Below the pieces are notes generated by a model. It saw only the letters and a program-made list of their open reading frames with translations. It searched no databases and was not told where the DNA came from. Positions 23,624 through 32,467 of a stretch of 64,000 bases of DNA are shown in pieces. The translations under genes and the position numbers were made by a program. The DNA lies in assembly GCF_963678635.1 (NCBI RefSeq), contig NC_087068.1:4611079-4675078 (forward strand), written 5' to 3'. Origin of the DNA: Symsagittifera roscoffensis. Its lineage: Eukaryota; Xenacoelomorpha; Acoela; Convolutidae. Positions within the stretch are counted from its first letter, which is position 1. Each line of letters starts with the position of its first letter.

Positions 23624-23844
23624 AGGAAGATTTGGAGAGAAATGTGACGTTGTGTCTCCACAACAGCTTCTGCAGGAACAGAGAATCCAACGTGGATCCC
23701 CTACCTTGTTGCAAACAGAGGGTAGAAGAGCAGAAGTGTTGGAGGACTGCTTCCAACAGCGTCAGGATAGCTAACGATGTGTTACAAGACACAGAGACTG
23801 AAAGTGCGGAGTCAATATCACAGGAGGAGGAAATGGAACATTGA
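23617..23844 (+). pseudogene. ORF4 C-terminal portion, frameshifted
   Basis: Carries the ORF4 tail MLKEDLERNVTLCLHN, then VDPLPCCKQRVEEQK and an acidic end ESISQEEEMEH. Copy A has extra bases in this tail and stops early, so this copy preserves the better ORF4 C-terminus. It is separated from the fusion ORF by the one-base deletion at about 23571. Confidence 0.6.
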
Positions 23845-23895
23845 TGAATGGCCGAAAGAACAAGAAGCAAAAGGAAAGAGATGAAATTAGAAGAA

Positions 23896-23919
23896 TTTAG
23901 AAGTTTTAGAACTTCTAAA
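23896..23919 (+). other. Perfect hairpin in 3' untranslated region
   Basis: A 10-bp perfect inverted repeat (TTTAGAAGTT / AACTTCTAAA) with loop TTAG lies about 50 bp after ORF4. It is identical at 47170-47193 in copy A. Confidence 0.7.
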
Positions 23920-24247
23920 CGACAAAAAAGAAGAAAACAAAGGAGTGACGAAGAAAAGTTAAAACTCAGAATTGTTTTATGTGTGTGAAAAACTCAAGTG
24001 AGAAACCAAGCAACCAAGTTGTAATTGAAAACTGAAACATTTAGTTGAGTTTTGAACATTGGAGAATTTGTTGCGTTTATAAATTTGCATTTTGATTTTT
24101 AGCGAAGTGGCTTTAGAGACACTTATTATTTATTTAGAAAGGCTTAAGAGGAAAGTATATTTAAACATTCCAGCCTGCATGATTGTTTTTAATCACTTAG
24201 GAAAACTGATCACTTTGTGGTGACATGAAAGACTTGAGTAATCTCTT

Positions 24248-24258
24248 GAAAAGGGAGA
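24248..24258 (+). promoter_or_regulatory. Polypurine tract before LTR1
   Basis: GAAAAGGGAGA directly precedes the LTR start TGTTACA. A polypurine tract here primes plus-strand DNA synthesis in LTR elements. The same sequence precedes LTR2. Confidence 0.85.
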
Positions 24259-24401
24259 TTGTTACATTGTTCTTTCTAACCACAGAGTTCCTTAGTTTTA
24301 ATATTCAAGACAAAAAACAAGCAAGATTTCCGAAGGGAAGGAGCATAGTAGGATAATTTTAATTTGTTGGTTGGCAGGACTGTCCTGCAAACCAGCACCT
24401 T

Positions 24402-24409
24402 TATAAATC
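24402..24409 (+). promoter_or_regulatory. Candidate TATA box in LTR1
   Basis: TATAAATC about 140 bp into the LTR. In LTR2 the same place reads TTTAAATC, so the box is degraded there. Assignment is by sequence only. Confidence 0.4.
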
Positions 24410-24995
24410 TAAGAGAAAGGTTTTTAGTCAGGACATTGACATTGGAGGTCAGAAAAGACGTTTTTATCTTAAGTCAAGTCCTCAGTGTGCAGATTAATGA
24501 AAGAATTTGAGGGCTATAGTGATATAGTGTGATGCCATATGTATTCTGCAGTGAGTCGACGTGATGTGGATAAAACTGATTACGTGCATTTTGTAAATTC
24601 TGTTCGATGACACTGTGCCGATTATACGAACATTGCGAGATTGAATGAGGACATTGACCGGACTGTCCGGGGAGTATGTGACATTCGACCAGAATGGCCA
24701 AAATGCAATCTCTGCGGAATTCGAATTTTTAGCAGCAAGCCCTCCGGATTGGTGGTTATTGAGAGTTAAGAACGTTATTTGAACGATTGGCCAAACGGTG
24801 AGGGCCGGAATATTCTGGTATTTTAAAATTTCAAAAATTCGAATTATGACGTCATATTTCTGAGAAACGTCAGAAACGGCCATTTTGGCAAAAACGAGAA
24901 AGAAAAACAGAACAACTTTATCTGCGATAGCGAACAGGACGAAAATCGAGATTAAAAACGACAACGAGTTACAGAGTAGCAGAGAATACTCCGAG

Positions 24996-25045
24996 TTGCA
25001 ACTATTGTGCCGCTACAATAGTTGCAAGGCCGTTGCGAACAACGG
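24996..25045 (+). other. Twin hairpins in LTR1
   Basis: Stem 1 is a perfect 13-bp inverted repeat (24996-25008 with 25015-25027) around loop GCCGCT. Two bases later a 6-bp stem CCGTTG/CAACGG (25030-25045) closes a CGAA loop. LTR2 keeps both, with one mismatch in stem 1. Between the candidate TATA and AATAAA signals, the hairpins would probably be in transcribed RNA. Confidence 0.75.
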
Positions 25046-25303
25046 TGAAGGGTAAGAGACAGCCTTACGGATTAGGAGGAAATCAAGACTAACGAGCTTG
25101 ATTCAGCGGATTCGTCAATCCGGAAGGGTAAAGGAACTGAAACTTTTATCCTGCCACGTAAACTTTAAGCATCCTGTCATGTCCTGACCTGAATTTAATT
25201 GATATTTGGATTAGTTTTGACAAGGATGAGGAGCTAGGAGTTGGGGGGAAAGGGTTGATCCATCTTCGATGGAGATGATGATTTTTATCTACTGAACAAA
25301 AAC

Positions 25304-25317
25304 AATAAATCAATAAA
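25304..25317 (+). promoter_or_regulatory. Candidate polyadenylation signals in LTR1
   Basis: Two AATAAA hexamers at 25304 and 25312. The second is kept in LTR2 (48581-48586, estimated); the first is changed to AATAAT. Confidence 0.5.
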
Positions 25318-25606
25318 TAGTAATAGCCCTGTTTTTAGGAGTGACCTCGTGGTCTGGGGATACTGAGACCCAGCGATGAGCTCACTATTTGCATGTAATT
25401 AAGTGAATTTGAGCGTTCTGGTCGAAGCCGGAGAACAGTAACATTTTTGTCGACCCGATGTTAGAAAGACCACCGAAAGTACTGGCTTGGTAGAGACGGT
25501 GAAAAGCATGCAAAGCTCTGTCTAGACGTTAGCCAGTCGTCTTAAGACTTAGTTTTGTTTTCCGTCGATATGTATCTTCCGAGCGAATGTTACATACATG
25601 TTTTTA

Positions 25607-25623
25607 TGGCGCTCCTGGGTGTT
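25607..25623 (+). promoter_or_regulatory. Candidate primer binding site
   Basis: TGGCGCTCCTGGGTGTT begins 12 bp after the LTR end. TGG complements a tRNA CCA end, and TGGCGC resembles primer sites of other LTR elements. I cannot assign the tRNA, and the 12-bp offset is longer than usual. Confidence 0.4.
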
Positions 25624-26157
25624 ATTCTTTTATAACATCATGACCGGCGGAACCGTTAACGAGCACTCCGCGCCGAGCGGATGCTCACATTAACGCCCTT
25701 AATAGGCCTAAACCGCCGGGGCGGAAGGGTAGTTCGGAACGCGGAAGCCTTCCGGATTGCCGTGAATAGCTTTTTAACCTAGTTAAGACCGAAAATTCAC
25801 GAACCAGGAAGGGTGGGGGGAATCGCGAACCACTCGTCCCCTGAGTGGTTTGTGACCAAAAACACTTAAAGATATTTATAAAACCAAACAAAAAGTAGTA
25901 TAGTACCCAAGAAAAACAAAAAACATAAAAAATAACCAAAAAAAAAACAAAAACAGTAAAAAAGTAAAAAATCAGTAGAAATCATCCCCCCAGACAAGAT
26001 GTGATTCAACCCCCCCGTTTGTTGTTGATAGATATATTGTTGTTACAGGCATTTATATCAGTCAGGATCGTTACGATCAATTTTGTTGCCCGTTTGTGAG
26101 GCTTGTACTGTAGGGTTATTTGAGCATTTAAGCACGTTAATGATAAATTGCGCTCAA

Positions 26158-27810
26158 CCCGGAGGGGTCAGCTGATTTGCGCTCAATTCGGAAGGGTCTT
26201 GGGTGAAGACCGATCCGGCAAGCAGTTCAAGGAGCAACAAGAAGGGGCTCAACGACAACAACAATCGACTGTTGGGTATCGTTAACAAGTTTTGTATCCC
26301 TTTTGGTACAAAAAGTAAGATAGTAATCTGTGGGGGGCTCGACAGTGCTGCACTGTAGTGACCCTTCACCGAACTGCGAATATCCGAGTTAAGCACCTTA
26401 ATTCGGATATCAAACAAACCCGGAGGGGTATAGTATTACTACTATTATTACTTTTATAGCTTATATTATTAACCCATATCGTTTTTCAGTGAAAAACAGG
26501 AAAACAGACCGGTTTTTAGGGTCAAAATAGCGATATTTTGATCCCCCCACAAATCGCGATTTTTGAAATATTGATATTTTTTGAAACGGAGAAAAGCGCT
26601 AAATTAGTGTGTTATATCGTAATTGCACTACTATGATAACTAGAACCGGTTAACTTTAGTTCGGAAGTGGTTGGAACTAGTTTGGTACCAAAAACCAAAT
26701 TTTCCCATTTTTGATAGTAAGAAACACTATAAAATCAGAAAATTTTTTGAAATTTTTGAGTTAGATCAGTAAAAATAGTTGTTTGGACAACGTCCAATAG
26801 TGAATCTACGAGTTCTAAAACCCGCTAACCGAAAGCCTTCCGCGTTCCAGAGAAATCGAAGTTAACGAGTTTGATTTGGTGGATTCATCAATCCGGAGGG
26901 GTACAGGTAGCATAGTTTTTCGCAAATTTTTTCAGCTAAAGCGTTTTAGATCGGGTCTTTTGCATTGAACTAGAAGATTATAGACCTTCTGAGCTCGGAT
27001 CAATAATTTTCAGGTCGAAAGGAACAGAATTGCGGAAAAAGTTAGGTGGAACCTATAAGTGAGAAATTTTTTGAGATTGAAAGAAAGACGTTTTGGCTAA
27101 TAACTTTTCGACAACTAGACAGATCCGGTTGATCTTGGTACCATTAGATCAGAAATTAGCTGAACTAACTAGTAGGAAAAAGAATTACTCGAAAAAGCAA
27201 GCGCGAAAATTTTTTGGGGTTGTTTTTAGCAAATTACTCAAATCCGGAGGGGTACACCCTCCACGTTTTATAAATTTTTCTGAAAAACCCTTAGACCCCT
27301 ACCAAAAGTTGATAGCGATTGAACTAAGTAACTTAGGACAGTTCTAGGCAAAAAGGGAGGGCTGAAGACACAAGACAACCATAATAGAGTCGAAATTAGG
27401 CAAGTGATAAGACCCTTCACCGTTAGTGTGAATTGTCAAATAAGTGGCTTAACTTCAATCCGGAGGGGTCTAGGAAAGGATCCTATACCCTTCCCAGTTA
27501 ATTCAAACAGCACAAAAGCATCGCAGAACGTATCCGGAGGGGTATAAGCTGAAATTAAGAAAACTCCGAAAAGCTACTTTGACAGAACCAAAGGGCTCCC
27601 AATCCGGAGGGGTCAAAATTTTTTTTTCAAAGTCAGAAGGGTCCGAATCTGGAGGGGTCTACTTTCCACAAAACCGGAGGGGTCCCAATCCGGAGGGGTC
27701 TACTATTTACTAACTCAGAGGGATCCTAATTCGGAGGGGTCTTAATTTTACCAATCCGGAAGGGTCCTAATTTTGCCAATCCGGAGGGGTACTGTTTTTG
27801 TCAACTCGGA
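26158..27810 (+). repeat. Dispersed CCGGAGGGGT motif array in leader
   Basis: Variants of AATCCGGAGGGGTC occur at about 26158, 26187 (CGGAAGGGTC), 26420, 26891, 27243, 27462, 27534 and 27602. A dense run follows from 27630 to 27800. Irregular spacing and a strictly conserved 10-11-bp core argue for a binding site rather than a satellite. All in this array are in the same orientation. Confidence 0.8.
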
Positions 27811-28100
27811 GAGATAAAATTTTATTTTAAGGACTTAGGCAAAACAGAAGAAAGACACTAGTGAGAGGCCTTAGGTTATTAAGACTCAGGCTAGGGGCCA
27901 GTGACTGCACTGGTAACTTGCCTTTTGCATAAGACCAGACCAAAACAAAACGGGTCCGATCTCGGATATTCGCAACACTAGGTCTAAATTGAGGAATAGT
28001 GTAACTCTTTGGTGTAAATTGAAAACCAATACGTTTTTACGATAAGTGACTGCCCTGAGGATTATAGTAGGTCTAGCTCGGGCAGTCCGAAGGCAGATAG

Positions 28101-28106
28101 GTAACA
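28101..28106 (+). promoter_or_regulatory. Candidate splice donor in leader
   Basis: AGATAG/GTAACA at 28100/28101, conserved in the deleted copy at 22593 (CATAG/GTAACA). It would pair with the polypyrimidine-AG acceptor before ORF2 at 38479 to give a spliced cassette mRNA. This is inference from sequence alone. Confidence 0.35.
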
Positions 28107-28571
28107 CAGTACTCGGTGGGTGCAATAGACGCCCACTCGAGAAAATTACTGCCTTTAGAGTTTTGTCTGTTTGGTGCTGCACCAAGCGGGGAAAGCTTTT
28201 TCTTTAAAAAACTTAAGTTCGACTAAAGTACTACGACCGACTGAAATACAATACACATATGTTTTTCATAGAAATATTCTTAGTCTGTTACTTTTGATTT
28301 TAAATCAACATAAACTGTGCTTGATTGGGTAGTGAGTACACTATCTTTTAAATTGACTGATAACATAACATTGTGCTAGTTCTCATATCTTACGACCAAT
28401 AATTGATTAGTGTGAATAAAATTGTATACGAGGTGTATTCTGATAACATACAGGGATTCGTGGTCACTATCTGATAGAAACTTGTGAAACTTATTGTGTT
28501 GTGTTAATTTTATTAATAGTCAAGACATAAATCGAATTGAGTGTACAGGCTTGAGAAAGTACAAATAGGAA

Positions 28572-31238
28572 ATGAGTCTAGACAAGACAAGAATACCTAA
28601 AAGAGGTAATAGTTCTAGGAAATTCATACCTGAGGAGCAAAGAAAATCGATGACCGATCCTTTTGCGGAACGGATAAAACGAACAAGGAACGGCCAAATG
28701 AAGATGGTTTCAGGCAGAATGGTTGAAACGAGAAGTCAAAAGACCTCAGAAGAGAGAAAAGGAATGTTGGAAGTGGAGGTCCATCCGGACCAGGCCATGC
28801 AAAACAACGAAGAAATGCATGGTTTGGAAGGGAGAGGCAGAAGGCTAGCGAGCGAATCTACTCCGGTAGAACAAGGTCAGGATTTGGCCATCTCCACCGG
28901 AACACTGGATCGAGCGGAGATGTCGGAACTGTCCGACATCTCTACTGAAGTTGTGACGACTAGGAGATCTCCAACAGACAATACCATGTTGGCAGACGCA
29001 ACAGAGAAACAAACCACGTCTTCGTCGTTCACAGAAAGAATGAAAAATACCTTTGGGAACATCTTTCCATTTACGATGGGAACGGGCACAGGAAACGAAG
29101 GTGAATCCCAAGAGGAAGAAGAGGACGATGACGAGCAGGTGGACTCTGGATCTCAACTAAGCCTCAATATTTCCACCCAGGAGAATGATCCATACCTCGG
29201 GGAAGAGACTGGGAACAAGGACAAATTTGGTGTGGTAAGAACGATAAGCAAAGAAGTAAGCACAGCAGGCCAGTCGAGAGTCTTTGCAATCATGACAAAC
29301 CCAGAGCAACGAGATAGGGAGAATAGAAACACAGGGCTAGGCGACGCTTTAGCGGATCCTGAGGTGGATAGTGAAAAGACGTCGAGACAGAGAATAAAAG
29401 CCCGGATCTCGACCAGCACGAAGCTACCTGGGACCGACAGGGTGACACCGCCACTAGTGACGCCACTCGTGGATAACGGGGTAGCATTAGAGGAAGCCTT
29501 GAACGGCATCGTGGGCACTATTGGAGAGCAAAACGAACAGATGTCCATAAGGATGAGTGAATTAGAAAGAGCAGTCCACGTTGAAAGAGAAAGCCTGCGG
29601 GAAGAAATGAACCGAAATAGACAAGAAGTTGATAGGAGCGAGAAACGCTTGAAAGAAAGAACGGACGAGCATATAGCAAAGAACCTCTCGCGAATGACAA
29701 GAGAAGCGGAACAGAGAGAGTCACGCTTAAGAGATGATATGGAGAAGTTAAGAACACAACAAGAGCAGACTCTTGGGACTCTTGACACAAAGTTGGAAGC
29801 GATGATGGAGAGGCGAACTGAAGCCATCATGGACAGATTGGATGGACTACTAGGAAGCAGGGGTGGAATTAGAGAAGGAGAACCGAACTCGGGAGGTCCC
29901 AGCAGGGAACCGAAGGTGTACTTCAATGACCATCAAAGGAGACGGGCAGATGGATCCACTCGAGGAAGGGGCAGCTCATCAAGCTATACCACAAGGGAAC
30001 ATAGAACATGGGGCCCCAACAGCAGGGCAAGTTTAACAGGGAACAGGCAGACCTCGAATGAAAGACCGACACAGGGCACACATGCAACTGGGAGTGGTGA
30101 CTCCAGAAACAGGAGGAATGCCAGTCCAGGGAGAAGTCATATGGGACAAGGGGGAAACACTTACGGCGATACGAATAGCAGGGACGTACCGTATTCAGAG
30201 CCTTCGACAAGGTGTGCGAACACTAAGGCTGGGCATTCAAGGGATGCTACGGCAATGGCCACGGCCTTCGAACCCCTAAACAGGTCACTGGAGACATTCC
30301 TTACAAGGCTATCCAAGACCAACGAACGCAGTGAGAAGTCCAGAAGGGTCTTTAAGAAACCAAGGTGCTATAAAGACGAATCTGATGGCTGTATTGATAC
30401 CTGGATAGAGGTGATGAAACTGCATTTCGAGGAGGAAGACTTGTCGGAAAGACAAGAGTGCAGTGCACTTACCAGTAACTTGGAAGGGACAGCCCTGAAC
30501 TGTGTCATGGCCAAGAAGCAATATCAGCGTGACACAGCCGAGAAGATCTTCGAGATCTTGCTAAATCGTTTTGGATCAGGGGTGCAGGGACACCAAGCAA
30601 TGTTGATCTTCGAGAAGCGGAGGCAACGAGAAGATGAAACGATAGACAAGTTTCTTGATGACTTGGAAATGCTGAGACGACGCAGCCAACCGGATGAGTC
30701 GAACCGAAGGATGAACCTGGCAGTAGCCTCAAAATTCATCGATGGTGTGAAAAATGATGAGCTTCGAACAATGCTGGCAACGCATTACACACCACTGTCA
30801 ACGAATGCGCCAACACCAGAAGAGTTGAGGCTCAAGTCAAAGGAGTATCTTTTATTGAAACCTCCTTCGAGATCTGGTTATTATAAGAACAATTATGGCA
30901 ATTTTAGCAATGGGCCGGCAAACCAAGGGAACAACTGGTACAAACCCAGGGACGATATGGACAAGAGACGCTCTTGTGCCAATTGCAGCTCAACAGACCA
31001 TCATGTGTCAGCATGCTCAACTTACAAACAAGGCATGAAAGCAATAGGCTTTAGCCTCGAGGACGAAGATGCGTCAGAAGTTGATCATGAGGAGTTCATG
31101 AGGGGAGTTATAGCAAAATTCGGCTCGAAGTGTTTCTTTTGCAACTTGGAAGGTCCTTTTAAATCAGATTACCGCAATTCTGGGATGCAGTGGCAGACAT
31201 CAAGCATCCAAGACATGAGGAAGCACTGTCAGGAGTGA
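28572..31238 (+). CDS. gag: Gag polyprotein
   Basis: 888 codons from ATG at 28572 (start conserved in the deleted copy at 23090). Order: basic N-terminus (residues 1-70); Ser/Thr-rich region with an acidic EEEEDDDE run near 180; long coiled coil about 325-430 (ERAVHVERESLREEMNR); RG/S-rich linker 430-590; capsid-like retrotransposon Gag domain about 595-740 (DGCIDTWIEVMKLHFEEEDL...FLDDLEMLRRRSQ); zinc knuckle CANCSSTDHHVSAC (CX2CX4HX4C) at 802-815; and a second CFFC half-knuckle at 854-857. The C-terminal 20 residues are out of frame: relative to copy B one base is missing near 31168, after which gag and protease would have been one continuous frame. Confidence 0.93.
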   Translation: MSLDKTRIPKRGNSSRKFIPEEQRKSMTDPFAERIKRTRNGQMKMVSGRMVETRSQKTSEERKGMLEVEVHPDQAMQNNEEMHGLEGRGRRLASESTPVEQGQDLAISTGTLDRAEMSELSDISTEVVTTRRSPTDNTMLADATEKQTTSSSFTERMKNTFGNIFPFTMGTGTGNEGESQEEEEDDDEQVDSGSQLSLNISTQENDPYLGEETGNKDKFGVVRTISKEVSTAGQSRVFAIMTNPEQRDRENRNTGLGDALADPEVDSEKTSRQRIKARISTSTKLPGTDRVTPPLVTPLVDNGVALEEALNGIVGTIGEQNEQMSIRMSELERAVHVERESLREEMNRNRQEVDRSEKRLKERTDEHIAKNLSRMTREAEQRESRLRDDMEKLRTQQEQTLGTLDTKLEAMMERRTEAIMDRLDGLLGSRGGIREGEPNSGGPSREPKVYFNDHQRRRADGSTRGRGSSSSYTTREHRTWGPNSRASLTGNRQTSNERPTQGTHATGSGDSRNRRNASPGRSHMGQGGNTYGDTNSRDVPYSEPSTRCANTKAGHSRDATAMATAFEPLNRSLETFLTRLSKTNERSEKSRRVFKKPRCYKDESDGCIDTWIEVMKLHFEEEDLSERQECSALTSNLEGTALNCVMAKKQYQRDTAEKIFEILLNRFGSGVQGHQAMLIFEKRRQREDETIDKFLDDLEMLRRRSQPDESNRRMNLAVASKFIDGVKNDELRTMLATHYTPLSTNAPTPEELRLKSKEYLLLKPPSRSGYYKNNYGNFSNGPANQGNNWYKPRDDMDKRRSCANCSSTDHHVSACSTYKQGMKAIGFSLEDEDASEVDHEEFMRGVIAKFGSKCFFCNLEGPFKSDYRNSGMQWQTSSIQDMRKHCQE

Positions 31239-32467
31239 AAGCCAGCAAGGCTCGCCTGTTGAGTGAAGCAGAGGCACGCAGAAAGGATAAAACTCAAGAG
31301 GTGGTGGCAAAGAAGATGCAAGCGGTAACAGAAGAAGCACGTGAACCGGAACCAGCAACTGCGGCCGATGACTTCAAAATCGATTATAGGGCAGCTGCGA
31401 GGGATGCTATAAATAGAGTACAGCAGGAACTAGTGACGAAAGAGATCGAACAAAAGGTGAAACTCGCGCTGGAGAATGAGAAATTACAGGAGCAACTGAA
31501 CGCCTTCGAAGCAACGGAAGTTGAAGAGGCAAAAGCACCAAGCAGCTTGAGCATGAAACTTAATGTTATCTCTGGTCAGAGGTTCGGTATGGTACCGCAA
31601 GGAAGTAAAATACAGTCGATAATCTCGGTGGCAGGGCATCAGGTAATCAGAAATCTGAGTGAACCGTCTGAGTTCACTTTGATGCATTTGGACACATATG
31701 CAGACTATCTGAGGCAGATGGATCCACGCACCGTGTCGAGGGCTGTGAGGGCACTACTAACGACGGGTGGCCCTCGCATGAAGAAACTTCATGGACGCTA
31801 CCTAGAAGTCTATGGGCCGTATCAAGTGATGCTGAACGTGGATGGGATCAGTATCTACACCAGGACTTATGTGACAACAGATGATGACCAAATGGGGCAA
31901 ATCTATTTGGATGAGGAGGAACTCAAAGTCCGTAGGATAGGCCATGACGCAATGATGGAACAAGATGCTGTACATATTGGGTACGAAGCAGATGTGACTG
32001 CACATCTGCTCGACACCAATGGAACGAAAATCGGAGTTACAGGTCTTCTGGACACAGGAGCGGTAGTGAGTGTGATGCCGATAAAAACTTGAGAACGGAT
32101 GGGTTTCACGAGAGAAGATCTAATTCCGACGAATCTCCGACTGGCCGCCGCCAATCGAGGAGCAATTTATGTAGCCGGAAGAACACCAATAACGGTCCTC
32201 CACATGGGAGGACGGGACCTTTGGATGAGCTTCCTGGTGGTAGTGAATTTGGACGATGCCGACCAATTCATCTTGGGCAGAGATTTTGTCAGGAATTTTG
32301 ACGTGATGATTGACTTGAACAACGGTCTGATACGGATTAGAAACCCGGACCGGAAGTATGTTAAGAGACCAATTAATAGGATAATGATAGACAAAAACAA
32401 GGTACCAATTTTTTTTAGACAGAAAAGTAAAACTACAGCCAGGACAAGCTGTGGTGGCAATTTTTAG
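31190..32467 (+). pseudogene. pro: Aspartic protease region (Gag-Pro continuation), one nonsense codon
   Basis: Frame 31190-32092 continues after a TGA (32090-32092) as 32099-32467. It has a charged region (EARRKDK..., KEIEQKVKLALENEKLQEQL), then a retropepsin core: GLLDTGAVVSVM with the catalytic Asp at 32051, and the C-terminal loop DQFILGRDFVRNF at about 32264. Copy B has TGG in place of the TGA, so the stop is a private mutation. The frame ends shortly after a run of eight T's (32409-32416), where pol is entered at +1. The protease would cleave the Gag-Pol precursors in the particle. Confidence 0.88.
32409..32425 (+). other. Candidate +1 frameshift site between pro and pol
   Basis: AATTTTTTTTAGA at the pro-pol junction. 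Downstream, the +1 frame opens with DRKVKLQPGQAVVAIF and continues into RT, while the pro frame ends 10-50 bases later. The eight-T run and the same frame offset occur in copy B (52035-52042), whose other lesions differ. Confidence 0.55.

Larger units (their letters stand above)
22084..24259 (+). mobile_element. Internally deleted copy of the giant Ty3-type element (leader + gag start + ORF4 end)
   Basis: 22084-23302 matches the 3' half of the copy A leader and the first ~70 gag codons (copy A about 27590-28780). 23303-24259 matches copy A 46573-47533 (ORF4, 3' UTR and polypurine tract). About 17.8 kb is therefore missing at one junction within TCAATTTGCAGAAG. The right end is LTR1; no left LTR is seen, and the left edge abuts the polymerase relic. 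Confidence 0.88.
24260..25594 (+). repeat. LTR1, 1335 bp
   Basis: Starts TGTTACATTG after a polypurine tract and ends GCGAATGTTACA before the leader. LTR2 is the same length, and by hand I count roughly 33 substitutions between them (about 97.5% identity), with no clear indel. TG...CA ends are canonical. It serves both as the right LTR of the deleted copy and as the left LTR of copy A. It contains a TATAAATC box, two hairpins, a TGTCCGGGGAG motif and AATAAA signals. Confidence 0.92.
25595..28571 (+). other. Long leader of copy A (about 3 kb, non-coding)
   Basis: No convincing coding frame. It holds scattered CCGGAGGGGT motifs (about 15), A-rich runs at 25860-25980, and a 1-kb 3' half (27590-28571) that is also in the deleted copy. 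A good splice-donor match AG/GTAACA lies at 28101, conserved at 22593. A second possible donor CTG/GTAACT is at about 27911. A leader this long is unusual and may hold packaging and splicing signals. Confidence 0.75.

Noticed and set aside
29153-29926. A 257-codon minus-strand frame opposite gag
   Set aside because: Shadow of the gag coiled-coil region; Ser/Leu-rich with no domain, and not conserved as one frame in copy B.
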